64,000 nt of DNA from Candidatus Gastranaerophilales bacterium. Lineage in GTDB: Bacteria; Cyanobacteriota; Vampirovibrionia; Gastranaerophilales; Gastranaerophilaceae. The notes beneath the pieces were generated by a model. It did no database searches. It had not been told where the DNA came from and saw only the letters and a list, made by a program, of their open reading frames with translations. This document shows positions 18,163-26,794 of this stretch, one piece after another. The translations under genes and the position numbers were made by a program. The DNA lies in NCBI GenBank assembly GCA_944325105.1, contig CALUYW010000004.1, positions 42,966-106,965 on the forward strand, read 5' to 3'. Each line of letters starts with the position of its first letter. Position 1 is the first letter of the stretch.

Positions 18163-18261
18163 ATTTATAATTTTAATTATAATATGAATCAATTTGGCAA
18201 AAAAATTTATTTACAAATATTATGTATATGTAAATCTTATTTATAGCCAGATAGGATATGT

Positions 18262-18981
18262 ATGCAAAAATCTTCTAAATTTCCCCACAAATTCGCAAAT
18301 CAAGCTGACCACAAAGAAAGAGAAGTTTTCGTTGTTGACTCAAATAAACTTTGTAGGGCGTCTCTTAGGCGAAAAGTTTTTGAAAGTGAAAATTTGATAA
18401 GAGCAGGTGAGTGTTCCTATGAAGATGATATAGTCACCAAAATCTCTGAAGCTTCACCTGATTTAGCTATCTTTTCCTCTTTTGTTTTAAGTGATGAACT
18501 ATTTGCAAAACTGGAAAAAATAAAGATAGAAAATCCGCTTTTAAAAATTTTTATTATTACTCGCGCACCTGATGAAACCGAGTTTTTCAAATTGGCAAAA
18601 TTGGGTATAAGGGCTTATTGTCTGTCAAACTATCCCGAAGAAAAGCTTGAGTTTATTATAAGAAAGGTTTTAAACGGTGACTATTATTTTGACGAATGTA
18701 TGAGTAATTTCTTTGCCAAGGTTATTTCTAACATGAGTGCATTGGGTTGTATGCCAATAGATAAACCTGTTGATGAGCAATTTGGAATAACAGAAAGAGA
18801 ACAAGAAGTACTGTTGAGTGCGATTAAGTACAATACTTATAAAGAAATAGGAAAACATCTGTTTATTTCTAAACATACAGTCAAGGTTCACCTAACAAGC
18901 GTATATAGAAAGTTCAATGTAAATAATAAGCTTGACGCGATATTAAAAATGCTTGAAGTTAAGTTTGGTATTAAAATTTAA
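18262..18981 (+). CDS. LuxR/NarL-type regulator with degenerate receiver domain
   Basis: 239 residues. The N-terminal ~125 residues fold-match a receiver (EVFVVDSNKLCRASLRR; PLLKIFIITRAPDE), but the phosphoacceptor position reads DLAIFSSFVLS, with Ser/Phe in place of Asp, and the conserved Lys is also absent (AYCLSNYPEEK). It is therefore probably a phosphorylation-independent pseudo-receiver. The C-terminal helix-turn-helix is intact: ITEREQEVLLSAIKYNTYKE, then SKHTVKVHLTSVYRKFNV. TAGGA precedes the ATG at 18262. It is a stand-alone gene after clpC; no partner kinase is adjacent. Confidence 0.9.
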   Translation: MQKSSKFPHKFANQADHKEREVFVVDSNKLCRASLRRKVFESENLIRAGECSYEDDIVTKISEASPDLAIFSSFVLSDELFAKLEKIKIENPLLKIFIITRAPDETEFFKLAKLGIRAYCLSNYPEEKLEFIIRKVLNGDYYFDECMSNFFAKVISNMSALGCMPIDKPVDEQFGITEREQEVLLSAIKYNTYKEIGKHLFISKHTVKVHLTSVYRKFNVNNKLDAILKMLEVKFGIKI

Positions 18982-18989
18982 CTTTGGTG

Positions 18990-19018
18990 TTTACAAGACA
19001 TTTCTCTTTAGGTAAGAT
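18990..19018 (+). promoter_or_regulatory. Promoter of tRNA-Ser(GGA)
   Basis: TTTACA (18990-18995) and TAAGAT (19013-19018) with a 17-base spacer, ending 15 bases before the tRNA. Confidence 0.65.
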
Positions 19019-19033
19019 TAATAACAAGCACCA

Positions 19034-19120
19034 GGAGAGGTGTCCGAGTGGTTTAAGGTGCAAACCTGGAACGTTTGTGTGGGGGCAACTCCACCGGGGG
19101 TTCGAATCCCCCCCTCTCCG
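19034..19120 (+). tRNA. tRNA-Ser(GGA)
   Basis: 87-base class II tRNA. The acceptor is GGAGAGG paired with CCTCTCC plus discriminator G; the anticodon stem is CAAAC/GTTTG-type with loop CTGGAAC, giving anticodon GGA. The long variable arm is GTGGGGGCAACTCCAC and the T-arm contains GGTTCGAATCC. A T run follows directly. CCA is not encoded. Confidence 0.96.
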
Positions 19121-19196
19121 TTTTTCTATTGTCGTTTTGTCTGATGATTTTAGATTAAGTATGACGCATAATTTCTTTGTAAGATAAGGAGAAATT

Positions 19197-19502
19197 ATGT
19201 ATTATAATGTGTTAAAGGCAAATGAGTTAGTAGAGTTAAATTCCCAAAAAATGCAGAAAAAGACTCTACTTGAAGATGGGGACAGCAACTTGAATATCAT
19301 TGCCCTTAAAAAGGATGAGATAATCGATACCCATACTTCCGGATGTAATAGCGCAGTCTATCTTTTGCAAGGTGAAATTGAAATGCATTTTGATGCTGAA
19401 AAATTTCTACTTGAAGAGGGAGACATACTAATGTTTAAAAAAGACCATGAACATAAAGTAAGAGCGCTTATGGATTCGAAATTTTTGTTAATTAAAATTT
19501 AG
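19197..19502 (+). CDS. Small cupin-domain protein
   Basis: 101 residues, a single cupin barrel: IIDTHTSGCNSAVYLLQGEI (first motif region) and LLEEGDILMFKKDHEHKVRA (second motif). The metal-binding residues are only partly present (His in DTHTSG, Glu in QGEIEMHF, His in DHEHKV), so metal binding is possible but unproven. It has a strong AAGGAG ribosome-binding site and lies 27 bases ahead of the aldolase-like gene, with which it may be co-transcribed. The substrate is unknown; such stand-alone cupins often bind sugars or act as small sensors. Confidence 0.85.
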   Translation: MYYNVLKANELVELNSQKMQKKTLLEDGDSNLNIIALKKDEIIDTHTSGCNSAVYLLQGEIEMHFDAEKFLLEEGDILMFKKDHEHKVRALMDSKFLLIKI

Positions 19503-19529
19503 AAAATTTTTTGTGCTATTCTAAATTTA

Positions 19530-20558
19530 ATGGCAAAAAATATAAAAATTTTAGACTGTACACTGAGAGATGGCGGTTATGTTAACGACTGGGCATTTGC
19601 GCACAATTGTATCTCAGATACAATTGATATCCTTAACCGTTCCAGAGTTGAATATATCGAGTGTGGTTTCTTGACAAAAAACAATAATGGGTCTAACCGC
19701 ACTCTTTTTAGTGATATAGCCAAGGTAAATCAATTTTTGCCAAGGAATTTTGATATACAAAAACTTGTCCTTATGCTAAAAGCTTCGGATTTTGACATTT
19801 CATTGTTGCCTCAGGTAAAAAGTGACTGCTGCAATACAATAAGGGTAATTTTTAAAAAGTACCAAATTAACGACGCGTTAAAATCTGCAAAAGACTTGAT
19901 AAGCAAAGGATATAAAATCTTTTTAAACCCTACATTTATTACACTATACAATGAAGATGAGGTTAAACACCTCATTGATGAAGTTAACAAACTTTCCCCT
20001 TTTGGATTTTCGTTAGTTGATTCGATAGGTTCACTCGACAAAAAGTCGCTTAATCGATATATAAAACTTGCAGATGAATATTTAGATAGAAATATTTCCC
20101 TATGTCTGCATACACACAACAGTTTGCAGCTTTCTATGGCTAATGCACAAGAGTTTTTAAATTCTAATATTGACAGAGAAATTATTTTAGACTCTTCGCT
20201 TTATGGAATGGGTAGGGGCGCAGGCAATTTGCAGACAGAAGTAATAGCAGATTACCTTAATGCAAATTATTCAAAAGAATATGATTTGCAAGCGCTTTAT
20301 ACTATTTTAGACAAATATTATTATGATTTTTATGAGACTTACAGGTGGGGCTTTTCACTTAAATATTACCTTTGTGCAAAGCTTGGATTGCATACCGACT
20401 ATGGCTATTATCTTGTTAAAAAATGCAATATAAGCCACTCTCGCGCGTCAAAAATTTTATCTCTTATTCCAAAAGAAAAAAGAGAGATTTTTGACAAAAA
20501 ACTTATACAAGGACTCGTTGAAAAATATTCAAATGAAAATTTTATACTAACTAAGTAA
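19530..20558 (+). CDS. DRE-TIM metallolyase / HMG-CoA lyase-like aldolase
   Basis: 342 residues. The N-terminus ILDCTLRDGGYVNDW holds the catalytic Arg and metal-binding Asp of the DRE-TIM superfamily; SLVDSIGS and CLHTHNSLQLS supply the other barrel strands, with the His-x-His metal ligands. The C-terminal half is a helical extension. Relatives include 4-hydroxy-2-oxovalerate aldolase and HMG-CoA lyase; proteins of this size also occur in surface polysaccharide loci, so the substrate stays open. The ATG has no clear ribosome-binding site, which suggests coupling to the cupin gene 27 bases upstream. Its end overlaps the end of convergent pflA by 12 bases. Confidence 0.85.
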   Translation: MAKNIKILDCTLRDGGYVNDWAFAHNCISDTIDILNRSRVEYIECGFLTKNNNGSNRTLFSDIAKVNQFLPRNFDIQKLVLMLKASDFDISLLPQVKSDCCNTIRVIFKKYQINDALKSAKDLISKGYKIFLNPTFITLYNEDEVKHLIDEVNKLSPFGFSLVDSIGSLDKKSLNRYIKLADEYLDRNISLCLHTHNSLQLSMANAQEFLNSNIDREIILDSSLYGMGRGAGNLQTEVIADYLNANYSKEYDLQALYTILDKYYYDFYETYRWGFSLKYYLCAKLGLHTDYGYYLVKKCNISHSRASKILSLIPKEKREIFDKKLIQGLVEKYSNENFILTK

Positions 20559-21290
20559 AACTTCAAACCCGGATTTTTCAATTTTTTGTCTTATAAGTTT
20601 CATTCTCTCGGGACTTGGAGGCTCAGCGTTTAATTCGTATTTTAAACCGAGTTTTTTCCACTTTTCTTCACCCATCTTGTGGTAGGGCAAGAGCTCAACC
20701 TTGTCTATTATTGGACTGTACTTGTTCAAAAGTGATATCAGCTCATCTATGTAGTTGTCATCGTCTGTGAGATTTGGAACTACTACCTGCCTAATCCACA
20801 CTTTTTTGTTATTTTTGTATAAGTATTGCAAAAATTCAAGTGTTTTTTTGTTGTCTTTTCCCGTTAATGCAATATGCTTGTCTGTATCAAGATGCTTTAT
20901 GTCAAGCAAAAAAAGGTCAGTGTATTTTACGGCTTTTTTTACTTGTTCGGTTATATCAGTATATCCGCAAGTATCAACAGCCGTGTGTATTTTTTCTTCT
21001 TTTAGTTTCTTAAAAAGTTCTGCAACGAAACCTGCCTGCAAAAGAGGCTCTCCCCCTGATACTGTCGCACCACCACCACAAAAGCTAAAAAAGTTTTTAT
21101 ATTTTAAAATGTCAGAAAAAACACTGTCCAGAGTTTTTATACCTAGTACATTTTTTGTCCATGTGTCAGGATTGTGACAGTATTTACATCTAAATGGGCA
21201 CATTTGAAAAAAAATTACATACCTTACCCCGGGGCCATCTACCGTGCCACCTGTAACTATTGAGTGAATGTATGCCAGATTATTATCCAT
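20547..21290 (-). CDS. pflA: Pyruvate formate-lyase-activating enzyme
   Basis: About 247 residues from the ATG at 21290. The radical SAM motif CPFRCKYCHNPDTW gives the Cys-x3-Cys-x2-Cys cluster ligands; SGGEPLLQ binds the SAM amino group. It installs the glycyl radical on PflB, encoded just upstream. A longer frame starts with GTG at 21311, but that codon lies in the stem of a terminator hairpin, so the ATG is preferred, although no ribosome-binding site is seen before it. pflA expression therefore depends on read-through of that hairpin or on a separate start. Confidence 0.95.
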   Translation of the reverse strand: MDNNLAYIHSIVTGGTVDGPGVRYVIFFQMCPFRCKYCHNPDTWTKNVLGIKTLDSVFSDILKYKNFFSFCGGGATVSGGEPLLQAGFVAELFKKLKEEKIHTAVDTCGYTDITEQVKKAVKYTDLFLLDIKHLDTDKHIALTGKDNKKTLEFLQYLYKNNKKVWIRQVVVPNLTDDDNYIDELISLLNKYSPIIDKVELLPYHKMGEEKWKKLGLKYELNAEPPSPERMKLIRQKIEKSGFEVLLS

Positions 21291-21296
21291 ATTTAT

Positions 21297-21326
21297 ATTA
21301 AAAAGCGGCACGAAAAATCGTGCCGC
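21297..21326 (-). terminator. Hairpin between pflB and pflA (attenuator-like)
   Basis: Perfect 9-bp stem GCGGCACGA (21305-21313) with TCGTGCCGC (21318-21326), followed on the minus strand by TTTTT, 14 bases after the pflB stop and 7 bases before the pflA ATG. It should lower pflA transcript relative to pflB. Confidence 0.85.
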
Positions 21327-21339
21327 GTTGCATTATTTA

Positions 21340-23592
21340 CTAAAAGCGCTCATGGAATGTTCTTGAGATAACATCTTCTTGTTGAGCTCGTGTTAATTTG
21401 ATGAAATTAACCGCATATCCCGAAACTCTTATTGTAAGTTGAGGATAGTTTTCAGGGTGCTCCATAGCGTCTTTTAAGGTTTCTCTATCTAATACGTTAA
21501 CATTCAGGTGTTGACCCATATTTGACATATAGCCGTCAAGCATACCTTTTAAGTTGTTTACTCTATCGTCTTCAGTTTTACCTAAAGAGTTAGGAATAAT
21601 TGAGAAAGTATTAGAAATACCGTCTTTTGCGTGTTTAAAAGGCAACTTGGCAACCGAGCAAAGCGATGCCAGAGCACCACACTTGTCTCTGCCATGGAGA
21701 GGGTTAGCACCTGGGGCAAAAGGTACATTTGCCTTTCTGCCGTCAGGGGTGTTACCTGTCTTTTTACCATACACAACATTTGAAGTAATTGTAAGAATTG
21801 ATTGTGTAGGAATAGCATTTCTGTAAGTTGGCAATTTTTCAATTTTGCTCATGAATCGCTCAACTAAATCGGTTGCAATGGAGTCAACTCTATCATCATT
21901 ATTGCCAAATTTAGGGAAATCGCCTTCAATTTCAAAGTCAACCGCTATACCTTCTTCGTTTCTTACAGGTTTGACTTTTGCGTACTTGATAGCAGAAAGC
22001 GAATCGACCGTAACAGAAAATCCTGCAATACCGCAGCCTAATTTTCTGACTACATCGCGCTCCATAAGGGCAAGTTGGGCTTTTTCATAATAATACTTAT
22101 CATGCATGAAGTGGATTATATTTAGCGCATTTACATATGTCTTAGCCAACCATTCCATCATAGAGTCGAATTTTTTCATTACCTCGTCATAATTAAGATA
22201 CTCAGATGTAATAGGCTCAAAACCTTGCGCAACACGAACAAATGATTTTTCATCAACGCCACCGTTAATAGCATACAAAAGCGCTTTAGCAAGGTTAGCA
22301 CGAGCACCGAAGAACTGCATTTCTTTACCTATTATCATAGGAGAAACGCAACATGCTATACCGTAGTCATCACCAAACATAGGTCGCATCAAATCATCAT
22401 TTTCGTATTGAATTGATGAAGTATTAATTGATAATTTTGAACAGAATTTTTTGAAATTATCAGGTAAATTTACTGACCAAAGCACCGTCATGTTAGGTTC
22501 AGGAGCCGGGCCAAGGTTTGTTAGGGTATGTAACATTCTGTAGCAATTCTTTGTAACTAAAGTCCTGCCGTCATCTGCCATACCGCCTATGGATTCAGTA
22601 ACCCAAACAGGGTCGCCGCTAAAGAGTTCATTGTACTCAGGAGTTCTTAAAAATCTAACCATTCTTAATTTGATTACAAAGTCATCCATAATCTCTTGAG
22701 CTTCAGACTCAGTTAAAGTGCCATTTTTGATATCTCTTTGAGAATAAATATCTAAGAAAGTAGATACTCTGCCAAGTGACATAGCAGCGCCATTTTGGTC
22801 TTTAATTGCAGCAAGATAGCCAAAATATGTCCACTGAACTGCTTCTCTAAAGTTATTAGCAGGTTTAGAAATATCATAGCCGTAAGTTTCAGCCATTCTT
22901 TTCATAGCTTCAAGTGCAAGAATTTGCTCTGATATTTCTTCTCTTTCCCTAACGATATCAGCAGTCATATTGAGAGAGTCTGATGAGGCTTTTTCTTCAA
23001 GTTTTTCTTCAATTAATCTATCAATACCATAAAGAGCTACACGTCTGTAGTCACCTATTATTCTGCCTCTGCCGTATGCGTCAGGCAAGCCTGTAATAAT
23101 ACCACTTTTTCTGCAAGCACGAATTTCAGGAGTATAAGCTTGAAAAACACCTTCATTGTGCGTTTTTCTGTATTTTGTAAATATTTCTTTTACTTTTTCA
23201 TCTTCTTGAAGTCCGTATGCCCTACAAGATGCCTCAACCATTCTGTGACCGCCATATGGCATAATAGCTCTTTTTAATGGAGCATCAGTTTGCAGACCAA
23301 CTATTAATTCCTTTTCTTTGTTTATATAGCCTGCTCTATAAGCATCAATTGCAGATGGTGTTGAAACATCAGCGTCCAAAAGACCGTTGTTATCGTGCTC
23401 TTTTTTCATAAGGTCTTTAACTGTATTCCAAATGTCCAATGTCCTTTCCGTAGGACCTACCAGAAAACTGTCATCTCCATCGTACGGTGTGTAGTTTCTT
23501 TTAATAAAATCAACCACATCAATTGTTTCGTTCCACGCGCCAGTCTTAAAACCTTGCCAGCAGGGCGCGGTCTTTTCTATAGTACATTCCAT
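21340..23592 (-). CDS. pflB: Formate C-acetyltransferase (pyruvate formate-lyase)
   Basis: 750 residues, as expected for PflB. The adjacent active-site cysteines lie in GIACCVSPM and the glycyl-radical loop in [15 protein letters not shown] near the C-terminus. [19 protein letters not shown] and [14 protein letters not shown] are family landmarks. It cleaves pyruvate with CoA to acetyl-CoA and formate and is oxygen-sensitive. A consensus promoter lies at 23679-23707, and AAGGAG is the ribosome-binding site. pflA follows after an attenuator-like hairpin. The Cys-Cys pair and full length support true PflB rather than a diol-dehydratase-type relative. Confidence 0.98.
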   Translation of the reverse strand: MECTIEKTAPCWQGFKTGAWNETIDVVDFIKRNYTPYDGDDSFLVGPTERTLDIWNTVKDLMKKEHDNNGLLDADVSTPSAIDAYRAGYINKEKELIVGLQTDAPLKRAIMPYGGHRMVEASCRAYGLQEDEKVKEIFTKYRKTHNEGVFQAYTPEIRACRKSGIITGLPDAYGRGRIIGDYRRVALYGIDRLIEEKLEEKASSDSLNMTADIVREREEISEQILALEAMKRMAETYGYDISKPANNFREAVQWTYFGYLAAIKDQNGAAMSLGRVSTFLDIYSQRDIKNGTLTESEAQEIMDDFVIKLRMVRFLRTPEYNELFSGDPVWVTESIGGMADDGRTLVTKNCYRMLHTLTNLGPAPEPNMTVLWSVNLPDNFKKFCSKLSINTSSIQYENDDLMRPMFGDDYGIACCVSPMIIGKEMQFFGARANLAKALLYAINGGVDEKSFVRVAQGFEPITSEYLNYDEVMKKFDSMMEWLAKTYVNALNIIHFMHDKYYYEKAQLALMERDVVRKLGCGIAGFSVTVDSLSAIKYAKVKPVRNEEGIAVDFEIEGDFPKFGNNDDRVDSIATDLVERFMSKIEKLPTYRNAIPTQSILTITSNVVYGKKTGNTPDGRKANVPFAPGANPLHGRDKCGALASLCSVAKLPFKHAKDGISNTFSIIPNSLGKTEDDRVNNLKGMLDGYMSNMGQHLNVNVLDRETLKDAMEHPENYPQLTIRVSGYAVNFIKLTRAQQEDVISRTFHERF

Positions 23593-23654
23593 TATTTTCT
23601 CCTTTTTTTACTGTGTTGTTAACTAGCCTTGTAAGGGCTTATGCGATACTGGAA

Positions 23655-23675
23655 GTTGCAGGTAAAAACTGCAAC
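23655..23675 (-). promoter_or_regulatory. Perfect hairpin/inverted repeat at the pflB transcription start
   Basis: GTTGCAG-N7-CTGCAAC, 7-bp arms, lying at or just after the predicted start of the pflB transcript. It could be a 5' stabilising hairpin or an operator; the sequence alone does not decide. Confidence 0.45.
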
Positions 23676-23678
23676 AAA

Positions 23679-23707
23679 ATTATATTTTATCCAAACATGC
23701 TTGTCAA
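23679..23707 (-). promoter_or_regulatory. Consensus promoter of pflB (TTGACA-N17-TATAAT)
   Basis: On the minus strand an exact TTGACA (23702-23707) and exact TATAAT (23679-23684) with a 17-base spacer, giving a leader of about 80 bases. A full consensus fits strong expression. Confidence 0.8.
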
Positions 23708-23834
23708 ATAGTGACATTTTAATATTTTAATGTTGTTAATTTTTATTAACGTGCCTTAATACAATATATACTTCATTAGTGCTATTTTTTCAAAAAAATA
23801 TTCGACCATGCTCAAATTGTGTATTAAAATAAGA

Positions 23835-23942
23835 AAAGAATTAAGGAAAGCAAGGGTGAAAGTCCCTCACTGGTCCGCAGCCGTTACAGTCGGAATACTT
23901 AATTAACCAAGATATTACGAGACTAATAAGGGGATTTACACC
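23835..23942 (+). promoter_or_regulatory. Cobalamin riboswitch before nrdDG
   Basis: The leader contains AAGGAAAGCAAGGGTGAAAG, TCCCTCACTGGTCCGCAGCC and ACAGTCGGAATACTT, the conserved blocks of a cobalamin aptamer, and is closely similar to the element at 2.7 kb, including the L5 loop CCGCAG (23875-23880). Unlike that element, no CTGCGG partner loop is seen before the nrdD start, so the expression platform is different or cryptic; AAGGGG at about 23928 is the likely ribosome-binding site. B12 control of a B12-independent ribonucleotide reductase is a known arrangement. Confidence 0.85.
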
Positions 23943-26201
23943 ATGCAAAACGCATTGAGTAATGACGAGAATGTCGTCAAAGCAAGTTCGCGCCTAGTAA
24001 CAGATGCAATTAAAAGGGCAAGAGAGGCAAATTTGGAGTTTACCAACCAAGTGGTTGATGCTTCGCGTGCTATTCTTGAAAATATCTGCATAGTAAAAAA
24101 AGATGGTACGAAAGAAAAATACAATGTTCAAAAAGTTGTTTCTGCAGTTAAAAAGTCAGCTGCAAGGATGTTGATTGAATTTGGCGAAACAGAAATAGAC
24201 AAAATTTGTGCATATGTGAATAAAAATGTTTCACAAATGAAAAAAGAAGAAATTAATATCTTAGAAATTCACAATATTGTAGAGAGTGTGCTTGAAGAAA
24301 TTAATCCAAAAGTCGCTCAAAGCTACAGAAACTACAGGAACTACAAAACAGATTTTGTTCATATGTTGGATAAGGTTTTCCAAGAGAGCCAAAAAATCAT
24401 GTACATTGGCGACAAGGAAAATTCAAACTCAGATTCTGCGCTCGTTTCTACTAAGCGCTCATTGATTTTTAATCAGTTAAACAAAGAGCTCTATAAAAAA
24501 TTCTTTTTGACAGTTGATGACTTGCAAGCCATAAGAGAGGGCTATATTTACATCCACGACATGTCTGCTCGCAGAGATACCATGAACTGCTGTTTGTTTG
24601 ATGTTGCAAACGTATTAAAAGGCGGCTTTGAAATGGGCAATCTTTGGTACAATGAACCAAAAACGCTAGATGTTGCATTTGATGTAATAGGCGATATTGT
24701 AATGGCAGCTGCAAGCCAACAATACGGCGGTTTTACCGTTGCTGAAATAGATAAGTTGCTTGCTCCGTATGCTCAAAAGTCATATGACTTAAGCTATGAC
24801 AGGTACGTTTGCCTTGGTTTGTCTTTTGATAAGGCAAAAGAAGAGGCGCTAAAAGACATTAAACACGACTTCGAGCAAGGTTTTCAAGGTTGGGAGTATA
24901 AATTTAATACTGTTGCATCATCTCGCGGCGATTATCCTTTTATTACAATGACTTTTGGACTTGGTACATCTGAATTTGAAAAGATGGCATCAATGACCAT
25001 GTTGGAAATTCGTGAAGGCGGACAAGGTAAAAAATCTTGCAAAAAACCTGTATTGTTCCCTAAACTTGTATTCTTATATGATGAAAATCTGCACTCTAAG
25101 GGTTGCGAATTATACGACCTTTACAAAGCAGGTATAAAATGTTCTAAAAAAGCGATGTATCCTGACTGGCTCTCACTTACAGGGGATGGGTATGTTGCTT
25201 CAATCTATAAAAAATACAAAAAAGTAATTTCGCCTATGGGCTGCAGAGCGTTTTTATCCCCTTGGTTTGAAAGAGGCGGTATGACACCTGCAGATGAAAA
25301 TGACACCCCTATCTTTGTTGGCCGCTTTAATGTAGGTGCAGTGAGCCTACATTTGCCGATGATTTTAGCTAAGGCAAGAAAAGAAAGCAAGGATTTTTAT
25401 GAAGTACTTGATTACTATATGGAATTAATCAGGAAAATACATATAAGAACCTATGAGTATCTGGGTGAAATGAGGGCGTCGGTTAATCCTCTGGCCTATT
25501 GTGAGGGCGGTTTCTATGGCGGACACCTTAAACCATCTGATAAAATTAAACCTTTATTAAAAGCCGCTACCGCTTCTTTTGGTATAACCGCACTAAATGA
25601 ACTTCAAGAACTCTACAATGGAAAATCCCTTGTTGAAGATGGTCAGTTTGCTCTTGAAGTTATGGAGTATATAAATAAAAAAGTAGCGCAATTTAAAGAA
25701 GAAGACGGACACTTGTATGCAATATACGGTACACCTGCTGAAAACCTTTGCGGTTTGCAAGTGAAACAATTTAGAAAAAAATACGGAATAATGCCTAAAG
25801 TGTCTGATAGAGGCTATGTATCAAACAGTTTCCACTGCCATGTGGCTGAAAGCGTTACGCCAATTGAAAAACAGGATTTAGAAAACAGATTTTGGAACCT
25901 TTTTAACGGTGGAAAAATCCAATACGTTAAATATCCGATATCATACAACACTCAAGCAATCGAAACACTTGTTGAGCGCGCTATGGATAAGGGATTTTAT
26001 GAGGGCGTAAACCTTTCCCTTGCCTATTGCGATGATTGTGGTCACAAAGAACTATCCATGGATATTTGTCCAAAGTGCGGCAGCAAAAACCTGACTAAGA
26101 TTGACAGAATGAACGGCTATCTCTCTTATTCAAGAGTTAATGGCGACACAAGACTAAATGACGCCAAAATGGAAGAGATTAAAGATAGAGTGAGTATGTA
26201 A
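23943..26201 (+). CDS. nrdD: Anaerobic (class III) ribonucleoside-triphosphate reductase
   Basis: 752 residues. An N-terminal ATP-cone (residues ~50-140: CIVKKDGTKEKYNVQKVVSA) gives allosteric control. The catalytic barrel includes INPLAYCEGG-like and GRFNVGAVSLHLP segments. Near the C-terminus two Cys pairs (YCDDCGHK and CPKCGSKN) form the zinc site, followed by the glycyl-radical loop RMNGYLSYSRVNGD. It reduces NTPs to dNTPs without oxygen or B12. nrdG starts 1 base after its stop. It is preceded by a cobalamin riboswitch, which suggests that the organism also has a B12-dependent class II enzyme elsewhere. Confidence 0.97.
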   Translation: MQNALSNDENVVKASSRLVTDAIKRAREANLEFTNQVVDASRAILENICIVKKDGTKEKYNVQKVVSAVKKSAARMLIEFGETEIDKICAYVNKNVSQMKKEEINILEIHNIVESVLEEINPKVAQSYRNYRNYKTDFVHMLDKVFQESQKIMYIGDKENSNSDSALVSTKRSLIFNQLNKELYKKFFLTVDDLQAIREGYIYIHDMSARRDTMNCCLFDVANVLKGGFEMGNLWYNEPKTLDVAFDVIGDIVMAAASQQYGGFTVAEIDKLLAPYAQKSYDLSYDRYVCLGLSFDKAKEEALKDIKHDFEQGFQGWEYKFNTVASSRGDYPFITMTFGLGTSEFEKMASMTMLEIREGGQGKKSCKKPVLFPKLVFLYDENLHSKGCELYDLYKAGIKCSKKAMYPDWLSLTGDGYVASIYKKYKKVISPMGCRAFLSPWFERGGMTPADENDTPIFVGRFNVGAVSLHLPMILAKARKESKDFYEVLDYYMELIRKIHIRTYEYLGEMRASVNPLAYCEGGFYGGHLKPSDKIKPLLKAATASFGITALNELQELYNGKSLVEDGQFALEVMEYINKKVAQFKEEDGHLYAIYGTPAENLCGLQVKQFRKKYGIMPKVSDRGYVSNSFHCHVAESVTPIEKQDLENRFWNLFNGGKIQYVKYPISYNTQAIETLVERAMDKGFYEGVNLSLAYCDDCGHKELSMDICPKCGSKNLTKIDRMNGYLSYSRVNGDTRLNDAKMEEIKDRVSM

Positions 26202-26202
26202 T

Positions 26203-26700
26203 ATGAATTATCATGATATAACGACGGACGATATGCTTAACGGCGATGGTCTCAGGACTGTGCTGTGGGTTTCAGGCTGCACGCACCATTGTGACGGTTG
26301 CCAAAACCCTATTACTTGGGATATTTCAGGAGGCTTGCCTTTTGATAAAGATGCAGAAGACGAGCTTTTTGAAAAACTAAATAAGGACCATATAGCAGGT
26401 ATTACATTTAGCGGCGGCGACCCTTTGCACCCGCTTAACAGAGCAGAAGTGTGCAGACTGATTAAAAAAACGCACGATTTGTATCCAAATAAGACAATCT
26501 GGGTCTATACGGGTTTTTTATTTGAAGATGTAAAAGACATAGAGGAACTAAAATATGTTGATGTCTTAGCTGACGGACGTTTCGAAAAAGATAAATTGGA
26601 TAATAATCTTCACTGGGTAGGAAGTCCAAATCAGAGAGTAATCAATCTAAAAGAAACTTTTGAGTCAGGTAAAATTACATTACACAAATCCATTTTGTAA
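26203..26700 (+). CDS. nrdG: Anaerobic ribonucleotide reductase-activating protein
   Basis: 165 residues. The radical SAM motif CTHHCDGCQNPITWD gives Cys-x3-Cys-x2-Cys, and TFSGGDPLHPLNRAE is the SAM-binding GGE-type motif. It generates the glycyl radical on NrdD, whose stop codon lies one base before this ATG, so translation is coupled. Its C-terminus (LHWVGSPNQRVINL) is typical of NrdG. Confidence 0.97.
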   Translation: MNYHDITTDDMLNGDGLRTVLWVSGCTHHCDGCQNPITWDISGGLPFDKDAEDELFEKLNKDHIAGITFSGGDPLHPLNRAEVCRLIKKTHDLYPNKTIWVYTGFLFEDVKDIEELKYVDVLADGRFEKDKLDNNLHWVGSPNQRVINLKETFESGKITLHKSIL

Positions 26701-26794
26701 CAAAAAGTTAATATTTTGAAAAATATCCTAAATTTTTTTACAAAAATGACGTAACCCATAACGGTATTATTGTTAACTAGTAAAGGATGGCGTT

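Noticed and set aside
18984..19187. 67-codon frame over the tRNA-Ser(GGA) gene
   Set aside because: It is fully explained by the tRNA and its promoter.
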